From JANXQG01 sp963804375 (GTDB lineage: Bacteria > Planctomycetota > Planctomycetia > Pirellulales > Thermoguttaceae): a stretch of DNA of 64,000 nucleotides. The stretch is from contig CAWDQE010000019.1 in the NCBI GenBank assembly GCA_963804375.1, forward strand, positions 186,001 to 250,000. Reading direction: 5' to 3'. The notes below the pieces were generated by a model, which was given only the letters and a program-made list of their open reading frames with translations, ran no database searches and was not told where the DNA came from. Below are positions 47,130-53,822 of this stretch, piece by piece; position 1 is the stretch's first letter; each line of letters opens with the position of its first letter. The translations under genes and the position numbers were made by a program.

Positions 47130-47797
47130 GCCTTTCTTGCTCCGGGCCTTCTCGCCGGGACCTGGCCATCTATTATCTTATGTCAGCTTGGTACTGAGAA
47201 TCCTTCGCGGAGACGGCGGCTCCTTCGTGGTTTCCTGCCATTTCCCCTCTCCCTCCGCGGAGCGCGTGATTTATAGACCCGGCTCCCCTCTCAATGATAT
47301 GCGTCCTTTGGAGCTTCATTCCGACACCGGTGGCGGACATTTAGACCAAAGAATAAGTTTTTCTCGGATGGAAGTCGTTTTCTGAAAGCGACTTACGGCG
47401 ACAAAGCGCGACCAGCGCGCGACAAACTGTCCGGCAACGTGCCGAGAACGTCTCCGCTTGCTCAGGACGTAACTCCAAACTCCGGCAAGCTTTACGTTGT
47501 CCCATTTTTTTCGACCCTAGTTCGGCACCCACCTTGCGGTGTACCGTTCACGCCTTTCACCAAATGGTCCAGGAGCCGTTCGACCGTATCAGACCTGATT
47601 CGCGGCAGCGGCCGAAAGTTATTCCCGAGAACCGTAATTATACATAGATGTGGTTTTATGTCAAGCGGCAGGCACGATTTTCTTCGGCCTGCGCCACGCC
47701 CCGGGGCCGATGCCTTGCACCCTCGATCGGCTCGTGGGAAAATCGCGGGAGTGAACGATCGAGATTTCATTACTTTCTACCCGTAAGGAGGAGTCTC
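47130..47797. other. Divergent intergenic region, no gene seen
   Basis: Only short open frames without convincing codon use are present in these 668 bases. It should hold promoters for the sigma factor (leftward) and the hydrolase (rightward). An AT-rich patch near 47615-47650 (AATTATACATAG) is the best place for the rightward one, but I could not define a matched -35/-10 pair. No RNA gene was recognised. Confidence 0.5.
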
Positions 47798-48589
47798 ATG
47801 CACTGTCTTCCCTGCATTTCGGCGGTGTTGTTCTTGTCCTGCGCGGCGATGTCCGCCACTGGCGGAGCCCAAGACAAGGGTCTCGCCGGCGACCAGGTGA
47901 CCACCGGCAAGGGCGTCCTGGTGATCCATGCGATACACCATGCGACCTTTCTCATGCAGTTCGACGGCAAGACGATCTATGTCGATCCGGTGGGCGGCGC
48001 CGAGCCTTTCGCCGGTCTGCCCAAGCCCGATCTCGTGCTGGTGACCCACATCCACTTCGACCATTTCGATCCCGCCACTCTGGCCGCCATCGTGCCCGCT
48101 GGGAGTCGGCCGGTGATCGTCGCGCCCGCGACGGTTGCCGAGAAGATCCCGGAGACGCTGCGAGAGAAGACCAAGGTGAAGGTACTTGCCAACGGGGAGA
48201 AGACCGAGGTCGAAAGCATCGGCATCGAAGCCGTGCCCGCCTACAACACGACCGCCGGGAAGGAGAAGTTCCACCCCAAGGGGCGCGACAATGGCTACGT
48301 GCTCACGCTGGGCGGCAAAAGGGTCTACATTGCCGGCGACACCGAGGACACTCCCGAAATGCGGGCCCTCAAGGACATCGACATCGCCTTCCTGCCGATG
48401 AACCTGCCGTACACGATGAGCGTGCCCAGGGCGGCCGACGCTATTCGGCAGTTCAAACCCAAGATCGTCTACCCCTATCATTACCGCAGCGGCGACAAGA
48501 CGAAGGCCGATCTGGAGGAGCTCAAGCGGCTCGTCGGCGCGGACAGCGGCGTCGAAATCCGGGCCCGCGACTGGTATCCCGAACCGTAG
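47798..48589 (+). CDS. Secreted metallo-beta-lactamase-fold hydrolase (UPF0173-like)
   Basis: This 263-residue protein has a signal peptide (about 1-24) and a metal-binding core THIHFDHFD (HxHxDH). Later ligands are plausible in AGDTED and in YPYHYRSGD, and GKTIYVDPVGG precedes the motif as in UPF0173 metal-dependent hydrolases. Substrates of this family are diverse (esters, phosphoesters, lactones), so none is assigned. A strong AAGGAGGAG at 47785-47793 fixes ATG 47798; the frame is open upstream without meaning. The stop TAG lies in the left copy of a 40-bp direct repeat flanking an inserted repeat array. Confidence 0.88.
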   Translation: MHCLPCISAVLFLSCAAMSATGGAQDKGLAGDQVTTGKGVLVIHAIHHATFLMQFDGKTIYVDPVGGAEPFAGLPKPDLVLVTHIHFDHFDPATLAAIVPAGSRPVIVAPATVAEKIPETLREKTKVKVLANGEKTEVESIGIEAVPAYNTTAGKEKFHPKGRDNGYVLTLGGKRVYIAGDTEDTPEMRALKDIDIAFLPMNLPYTMSVPRAADAIRQFKPKIVYPYHYRSGDKTKADLEELKRLVGADSGVEIRARDWYPEP

Positions 48590-48894
48590 TTCACCGCCTG
48601 GAAGGTCTCGGCGGCGGGGTTGGCTTTGCTGTGGCCGGTCTTTGACCGAGCCACTCCGACGACCGAAGGTCTCGTAAACGAATGGGGAGACCTTCGGTCG
48701 GGCGTTTCGGCGGGGTCGGGAGACCCTCGCCGAACCAAGGCGCTGTGGCCGGTCTTTGACCGAGCCACTCCGACAACCGAAGGTCTCGTAAACGAATGGG
48801 GAGACCTTCGGTCGGGCGTTTCGGCGGGGTCGGGAGACCCTCGCCGAACCAGGAGTAGTTCACCGCCTGGAAGGTCTCGGCGGCGGGGTGGGCT
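48586..48894. mobile_element. Inserted composite palindromic repeat flanked by 40-bp direct repeats
   Basis: The 40-bp flank 48586-48625 recurs at 48855-48894 with one mismatch. Between them are two units of about 113 bases (from 48628 and 48742) of the same palindromic family as at 36068, with GTGGCCGGTC...GACCGAGCCAC, GACCGAAGGTCTC facing GAGACCTTCGGTC, and GCGTTTCGGCGGGGTC. Both flanks contain the 3' end of the converging gene on the minus strand. The element therefore appears to have inserted between two gene ends and duplicated the site. Confidence 0.85.
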
Positions 48895-49675
48895 GAGGAT
48901 AAGCGGGAGGCTTGGGTGTTGGGTTCGAGCTCATTCCGCCCCCGGTTGTCTTTGGAGGTGTCGTGGTACTCGTGGTCTTTCCATTCGTGGTGCTCGGGGT
49001 CTTTCCCGCTGTGGTGCTTGCACCCGGTGTTGCACCGCCTTGCCCGGACGTGGTGCCCTTCATGCTTTGCGACGGCGAGGGAGGGCTGTACGGTTGGTAC
49101 GGATAGCCGCCGCCGAAATAGGGATAAAGCCCGGGCGCGCCGGGATAATAGCCGCCATAATTGTACTGGGGCACATAACCAGCGCCAGGGAACGACGGCG
49201 CGGGGACGTTATTGGGCTGCTGGCTAGCCGCCTGCTCGGCGGCCGCACGATACGGCATGGCGAGAATCTCTTGGATGCCCGCACGGATCTTCTTCCGCGT
49301 CTCCCGTGCCTCCTTGAGGGCCTTCGCCCTCGCCGCGGCACCGTCGGCACTCTGCACGTCGTCGAATGCCTGGCTCAGCTCCCCCTCATACTTGCTCTTC
49401 AATTCGTCGTAGGCCGCTTGTTGGTCGGCATTCAACACGACCCCCTTGGGCAAGGCAAATGCCGCCGCCACGGCATCCTTCGAGCCAGCGGGCCGTTCCT
49501 TCTTTTTCGGGCTGCCGTCATCGTTATTTTTCTGGCCGCCGTCTTGGCCGGCCGCCGCCGCGCCACCGGTCGCGTCGTCTTGCGCTTGTGGTTCCGCACC
49601 CGGCAGAGGGCTGTTCATCGCAATGAAAGCCGCCAGCCCCGCCGACATCAACCATTTTCCAGAATGAGTACGCAT
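48860..49675 (-). CDS. Small secreted low-complexity protein
   Basis: This 271-residue protein has a signal peptide (MRTHSGKWLMSAGLAAFIAM), an Asp/Lys/Gln-rich stretch, a helical region (about 75-140; DQQAAYDELKSKYEGELSQA) and then a Tyr/Gly/Pro-rich segment (YNYGGYYPGAPGLYPYFGGG). A Thr/Ser/Lys-rich linker and a Pro tail ending PRPSRR follow. I do not recognise the family. It looks like a periplasmic or envelope structural protein, and the helical part is reminiscent of periplasmic helical-hairpin proteins. AGGAG 6 bases upstream fixes ATG 49675 over the upstream in-frame ATG at 49699. Its last codons are duplicated beyond its stop by the repeat insertion. Confidence 0.8.
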   Translation of the reverse strand: MRTHSGKWLMSAGLAAFIAMNSPLPGAEPQAQDDATGGAAAAGQDGGQKNNDDGSPKKKERPAGSKDAVAAAFALPKGVVLNADQQAAYDELKSKYEGELSQAFDDVQSADGAAARAKALKEARETRKKIRAGIQEILAMPYRAAAEQAASQQPNNVPAPSFPGAGYVPQYNYGGYYPGAPGLYPYFGGGYPYQPYSPPSPSQSMKGTTSGQGGATPGASTTAGKTPSTTNGKTTSTTTPPKTTGGGMSSNPTPKPPAYPQPTPPPRPSRR

Positions 49676-49885
49676 GGGCCTCTCCTTTGTAAAGATCACC
49701 GTATACTATTTTCCGCTCAAAACTCCAATTTGTCCAGTCCAGGGTACCGTGTAAATTCAAGCGCCAATTGCAGGCGTGCAACGTTTCCCTGGTCATCCCC
49801 TAGGCCCGCTCGACATCCGACGTGGCCTCCTTGCTGAGGAATGATATGATCCCCCTCGGCATTGGGGATCGTCCAGGTCCTTGGA

Positions 49886-49962
49886 ATGCCTGACACAACC
49901 CGGTCAGGTCCGGCATGATCTCCGGCAAACCCCAGTTGTGTCAGGCATCCGCACTGTATAAT
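49886..49962 (+). promoter_or_regulatory. Inverted repeat beside a TATAAT box, possible promoter/operator
   Basis: ATGCCTGACACAAC (49886-49899) and GTTGTGTCAGGCAT (49935-49948) are exact complements with a 35-base spacer. A perfect -10 (TATAAT, 49957-49962) follows, with TTGTGT (49936-49941) as a weak -35 at 15 bases spacing, so the right arm would overlap the -35. Transcription would run toward the DnaJ-like gene, although a repeat array lies in between. It could instead be a terminator-like hairpin. Confidence 0.35.
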
Positions 49963-49990
49963 ATACAAATTCCAGGAACTCAAGACGCTG

Positions 49991-50140
49991 CTGTGGCCGG
50001 TCTCTGACCGAGCCGCGCCGAAGACCGAACGTCTCGTGAGCGAATAGTGAGACCTTCGGTCGGACGTTTCGGCGGGGTCGGGAGACCCTCGCCGAACCTC
50101 GGTCGTACATTTCGGCGGGGTCGGGAGACTCTCGCCGAAC
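49991..50140. repeat. Composite palindromic repeat, third locus
   Basis: One unit opens with GTGGCCGGTC...GACCGAGCC, has GAACGTCTC facing GAGACCTTCGGTC, and ends with two TTCGGCGGGGTCGGGAGAC copies. It is the same family as 36068-36586 and 48628-48854. It sits between a candidate promoter and the DnaJ-like gene. Confidence 0.82.
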
Positions 50141-50185
50141 GTAGGCGAGCACACCAGCCGTCGATGGGCGCTCGGGAGACACCCC

Positions 50186-51934
50186 ATGTTCGATCCCTAT
50201 CACAAGTGGTTAGGCATTCCTCCCAAGGACCAGCCGCCCCATCATTATCGCCTCTTGGCCATCGATTTGTTCGAATCCGACGCGGACGTCATCGACGCCG
50301 CGGCCAACCGGCAGATGGCCTACGTCCAACAGCGGGCCATGGGCGAGCACCAGGGGGATTCGCAACGCTTGCTCAACGAACTCTCGGCGGCCCGCTTATG
50401 CCTGCTTAATCCGCAAAAAAAACGAGCTTACGACGCGAAACTCAGGGAGCAACTGGGAGATCAGCCCGAAGCGACCGGTGCAGGCCCGCCAGCCGACCCG
50501 CTGGCCTTTCTGGAATCCGGCGCACCCCCGCTTCGCCGGCCAGTGAAAGAGCGCGCGGGGGCCGCGCCCCTGCCGGCCTTTTTGGAATCCGGGCTGCCGC
50601 CGCTGCCCGTGCCAGCGGAAGAGCTGCCGGCCACCGCGCCGCCTCTGCCGGCCTTTCTGGAGTCCGGCGCACCGCCGCTTCCCACGGAAGCCGTAGAGTC
50701 GCCCGTTATTGTGCCGATCCGGCCGCCGATCCGCTCGGCGAAGTATCGGCGGCGTTCCCAGGGTTCCCAGCAGTTTCTCAAGTTCTTCCTGATTGCGGCC
50801 GGTTGTGTGGCGGCGCTGTTGGTCGCCCTGATCATGTTCATACGGTCAAACGACACGCAGAAACCGCTTGCCGGCGCGGAAAAAACCTCGGCCGACGTAA
50901 CGAAGACGGAAAAAAAGCGGGAGGTCCCCATCGTACCCTCGCATGATCTGCCCCAGCCGAAACCGGCAATTTACAACGTCCAGATCGATCCGCCCTTCGC
51001 CACGCTGGAGGTCAAGGGCGACCGGGGAACGACCTCCGGCGACGGACGGCTGCGGCAAATCCGCATCGATGATCCGTCGCAGTCGGTGCTGATCGTTGCA
51101 TCGTGCGATGGTTACAAGTCGTCGGAACAGTTCCTCGAACCCAAGCCCGGCGAGAATGCGAACTTGCGGATCGTGTTGGAGAAGCTGCCGCAAGAGAAGC
51201 CAAACCTGCCGCCGAAAAAGTCGCCTGCGCCGGCCGCGCCCAAGGAACCTGATTGGCCGCCCCGCGCCAGCAGCGTACTGGCCGGCGCCGTTTTCGCCAT
51301 GAACTTCGACGTCGATGACCACGGCGTCATGCCGTTCGTCGGTTTCAACCACAATACCTATACCGCCGAGGGCCGCGGCGCGGTCTCGATCGATGGGAAG
51401 GTCGGAAAAGGGCTGCGACTGACGAACGGCAGCTTCCTGGTGATTCGCGGAAAATTCCCCACCGCTCAGCAACCGCGAACGGTCTCCGTGTGGTTGAAGG
51501 CCACCCAGGGAAAGCAGGAGCAGGGTTATGCCCTCGTCTATGGGGATTCGCGAGGGAACGGTCAGATCTTCAGTATTCAGATTATTCGCGGAAGCTGGTG
51601 TTTCTCCCCCCACGGCGGCGTTGCCCCGGTCGACACCCATGTTGCCGTCGACGCCGCGTGGCACCATCATTGCCTGGTCTACGACGGAAAGGCGTTGATC
51701 TACACGATCGACGCGGAACCGGTCAGCCCTGTCCCCATACGGTTGAACACGTCGGCGGGAGAAATGTGTCTTGGCGGGCTGTTTGGCAGCCGGACTCCCT
51801 TCAGCGGCGACGTCGACGAGCTGATCGTATACGATCGCGCCCTGACGGGCATGGAGATCCAGCAACTCTACGAGATGGGTGAGGACGGCATTTCCATCTT
51901 GACGCCCCCCGCACGACGGCCGGATGGCCGTTAA
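50186..51934 (+). CDS. DnaJ-like N-domain / transmembrane / concanavalin-like protein
   Basis: This 582-residue protein opens with a DnaJ-like domain (1-90; FDPYHKWLGIPPKDQPPHHY, LLNELSAARLCLLNPQKKRAYD). The HPD motif needed to stimulate Hsp70 is absent, so co-chaperone activity is doubtful. Three Pro-rich copies of LPAFLESGAPPLP follow (about 105-170), then a transmembrane helix (about 197-219), a PEGA-like beta segment (YNVQIDPPFATLEVKG), a Pro/Lys linker and a C-terminal LamG/concanavalin-like domain (about 370-570; GRGAVSIDGKVGKGLRLTNG, FSGDVDELIVYDRALTGMEI). The topology suggests the DnaJ-like part is cytoplasmic and the lectin-like part external. A paralogous N domain is at 56973. It ends sharing bases with the convergent lipoprotein gene. 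Confidence 0.85.
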   Translation: MFDPYHKWLGIPPKDQPPHHYRLLAIDLFESDADVIDAAANRQMAYVQQRAMGEHQGDSQRLLNELSAARLCLLNPQKKRAYDAKLREQLGDQPEATGAGPPADPLAFLESGAPPLRRPVKERAGAAPLPAFLESGLPPLPVPAEELPATAPPLPAFLESGAPPLPTEAVESPVIVPIRPPIRSAKYRRRSQGSQQFLKFFLIAAGCVAALLVALIMFIRSNDTQKPLAGAEKTSADVTKTEKKREVPIVPSHDLPQPKPAIYNVQIDPPFATLEVKGDRGTTSGDGRLRQIRIDDPSQSVLIVASCDGYKSSEQFLEPKPGENANLRIVLEKLPQEKPNLPPKKSPAPAAPKEPDWPPRASSVLAGAVFAMNFDVDDHGVMPFVGFNHNTYTAEGRGAVSIDGKVGKGLRLTNGSFLVIRGKFPTAQQPRTVSVWLKATQGKQEQGYALVYGDSRGNGQIFSIQIIRGSWCFSPHGGVAPVDTHVAVDAAWHHHCLVYDGKALIYTIDAEPVSPVPIRLNTSAGEMCLGGLFGSRTPFSGDVDELIVYDRALTGMEIQQLYEMGEDGISILTPPARRPDGR

Positions 51935-52488
51935 TAGTAGTACCGGTGATAATACGGCCAACCGTAGTAATAGCCGCCCACAACGACGGGCGGGGGCGGC
52001 GCCTGCTCGACGATCACGGCGGGCGGAGGCGGCACTTCCTGCATCGTTTGGATCACCCGCGGGCTGACTCCGTATTGTTGTTGCAACATGATGATGTCGT
52101 TCGTGCTCAAGGGGTAGGCCATGCCATGCGCGCGGATGTGATTGATGATCACGTTTTCGTCGATGCGGTTCTGGGTCATGGCGATCACGTCTTCCTTGGT
52201 GACCCTCCCGGCCATCGAGCGTCCGATCTGGGCCTCGATCAGGGCACGATTCCTTTTCTCTTGTTCATCGACCGAATTGCCGACAACGGCGCCGGTCAAC
52301 GCGCCCACGCCGGCCCCGATCGCGGCGCCTGCGCCGGCATGCCCCGTGGCACTGCCGACCAAGGCCCCTACCCCGGCCCCCGTCGCTCCGCCGACGACGG
52401 CACCCGTGCCCGTGTTCGTGGCACAGCCGGAGAAAAAGAGGGGAGCTAACACGACACAACCGAAAGAAAAGCGAATGAGGCAATTCAT
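51931..52488 (-). CDS. Glycine-zipper lipoprotein
   Basis: This 185-residue protein has a signal peptide with lipobox FFSGC, lipidated Cys22 predicted. A glycine-zipper helix pair follows (about 30-70; GAVVGGATGAGVGALVG, GHAGAGAAIGAGVGALTG), as in outer-membrane-associated zipper lipoproteins. After it come a short helical domain (KEDVIAMTQNRIDENVIINH) and a Pro/Tyr-rich C terminus (YYYGWPYYHRYYY). It is probably anchored in the outer membrane with a structural role. AAGGAG 7 bases upstream supports ATG 52488. Its stop codon overlaps that of the DnaJ-like gene. Confidence 0.85.
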   Translation of the reverse strand: MNCLIRFSFGCVVLAPLFFSGCATNTGTGAVVGGATGAGVGALVGSATGHAGAGAAIGAGVGALTGAVVGNSVDEQEKRNRALIEAQIGRSMAGRVTKEDVIAMTQNRIDENVIINHIRAHGMAYPLSTNDIIMLQQQYGVSPRVIQTMQEVPPPPAVIVEQAPPPPVVVGGYYYGWPYYHRYYY

Positions 52489-52591
52489 AACCTATCTCCT
52501 TGGGGGGCAATCCGTACCCTATGCTTCCGAATTTTCCGTGATTGGGAGATTAGCCTTGTGGATGGACTTTCCCAGTCCGTCCACTTGCCGG

Positions 52592-52620
52592 AGGACGGAC
52601 TCGGAGGTCCATCCTACGGC
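52592..52620. repeat. Dispersed short repeat, copy 1
   Basis: AGGACGGACTCGGAGGTCCA continues to CCTACGGC. With one base changed it recurs at 59502-59529. It contains a GGAC...GTCC palindrome. It lies in the 272-base gap between the lipoprotein and metallopeptidase genes, which holds no gene. Confidence 0.65.
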
Positions 52621-52760
52621 ATTTTTCACAAGTTATTGACGCGGGCCCTGCCCTTGGCTCGCATCGTCACGGTCAATACGGTACTATATATCGGCAGAGC
52701 AAAGCGACCTCAATATTATTTGGCGATGCGGGCCGAGAATCCTTAAAGCGCCGGGAGAAG

Positions 52761-53669
52761 ATGGGTAAGATGCAGTTGACGCCGCAACTTCGCCGCCGAT
52801 GTTTGCCGGCAATCTGGAAAACCCTGGCGATCGCTGCGGTGTTCGCCCTGACGGCTGCGGCAGCCCGTGCCGCCGACCATCCGCTGGAAATCCGGCCCGT
52901 CGGCGATGCCTCCTGGGGCGGTCCGATTCCGAACGTCCAAAAAGTCCTCGACTCGACGGCCGAGTCGTTGTGGCCCTACTTTCCCGGGCGGACGCTCAAG
53001 CCGATCCTCGTCGAGCCCAAAGGCGGCCCGATTACGTTGTTTCGCCGTGGCCCCAACGGAGAGTATCTGGTGCACTTGAACACGGGCGATCGGCACTGGG
53101 CGCAGCACGCGTACCAATTCGCTCATGAGTTCGCTCACATCCTTGCCAACTACGACGAGCACGAGCTGCGCAACAAATGGTTTGAGGAATCGGTCTGCGA
53201 AATGGCGTCGCTCTTCGCCCTGCGGCGGATGTCGGAAACCTGGAAAGTTCGGCCGCCTTATTCCAACTGGAAGGATTACAGCCCTTCCCTGGCAAGCTAT
53301 GCCGGCGAGCGGATGCGGACCGCGCAGTTGCCGTCCGGCAAGACGCTCGCCCAGTGGTACCGCGAGAACGAGCCGCAGCTCCGGCAAGAGCCTTGCCTGC
53401 GGGACAAGAACACCATCGTGGCCGTCGCCCTCTTGCCCCTTTTCGAGAAACAGCCGCAGAACTGGCAGGCGATCACCTGGCTCAACGACGGCAAGCCGCA
53501 CGGCGAGCGGACCTTCGCCAGGTATCTTGGAGACTGGCAGACCCGCGTCCCGGACAAGTTCCGCCCGGTTGTGCGGCAGATCGCCCGGAAATTCGCCGTC
53601 GAGATCGAAGACGAAAAAGCCAGTCCGCGTCGAGGTGCAGATGCGGCCTCGGGGCGGCCTGATTATTGA
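52761..53669 (+). CDS. Secreted HExxH metallopeptidase-like protein
   Basis: This 302-residue protein has a signal peptide (about 1-38, ending AAARAADH) and a zinc-protease motif H122-E-F-A-H126 in QFAHEFAHILANYD. The acidic, helix-rich stretch WFEESVCEMASLFA (Glu142/143 or Glu147) could supply the third ligand as in gluzincins. The C-terminal part is helical, with RVPDKFRPVVRQIARKF near the end. No peptidase family could be named; it may process envelope proteins or be an inactive relative. ATG 52761 has GGGAGAAG immediately upstream. The stop codon lies inside a long palindrome shared with the convergent PEP-CTERM gene. Confidence 0.78.
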   Translation: MGKMQLTPQLRRRCLPAIWKTLAIAAVFALTAAAARAADHPLEIRPVGDASWGGPIPNVQKVLDSTAESLWPYFPGRTLKPILVEPKGGPITLFRRGPNGEYLVHLNTGDRHWAQHAYQFAHEFAHILANYDEHELRNKWFEESVCEMASLFALRRMSETWKVRPPYSNWKDYSPSLASYAGERMRTAQLPSGKTLAQWYRENEPQLRQEPCLRDKNTIVAVALLPLFEKQPQNWQAITWLNDGKPHGERTFARYLGDWQTRVPDKFRPVVRQIARKFAVEIEDEKASPRRGADAASGRPDY

Positions 53670-53819
53670 TCTTTGCCTTGAAAATGAGCCATTGAGTTGT
53701 GTGGCAGGGGCGTAGGCCGGAACAAGCTTGCGCAGTTCCGGCACGAATCGGTATCAACGCCGGAACTGCGCAAGCTTGTTCCGGCCTACATGGCTCATTT
53801 TCAATGCGAAGATCAATAA
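53663..53819. terminator. Long inverted repeat between convergent genes, possible two-way terminator
   Basis: The inner arms 53712-53742 and 53759-53789 are exact 31-bp complements with a 16-base loop (core CCGGAACAAGCTTGCGCAG). The outer arms 53663-53692 and 53790-53819 match at 27 of 30 positions; the left side carries 19 extra bases. The element covers the stop of the peptidase gene and ends 3 bases before the stop of the PEP-CTERM gene. There is no U-tract, so termination is inferred from position; it may instead be a repeat insertion. Confidence 0.6.
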
Positions 53820-53822
53820 GAC

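Larger units (their letters stand above)
49676..50185. other. Intergenic region with inverted repeat, promoter candidate and repeat array
   Basis: No gene is seen in these 510 bases. It holds a 14-bp perfect inverted repeat (49886-49899 with 49935-49948), a TATAAT box (49957-49962) and a composite palindromic repeat (49991-50140). The GGGAG ribosome site of the next gene lies at about 50174-50178. Confidence 0.7.

Noticed and set aside
47341..47786. Short open frames between the sigma factor and the hydrolase
   Set aside because: They overlap on both strands, have no ribosome sites, and show no recognisable domain or consistent codon use.
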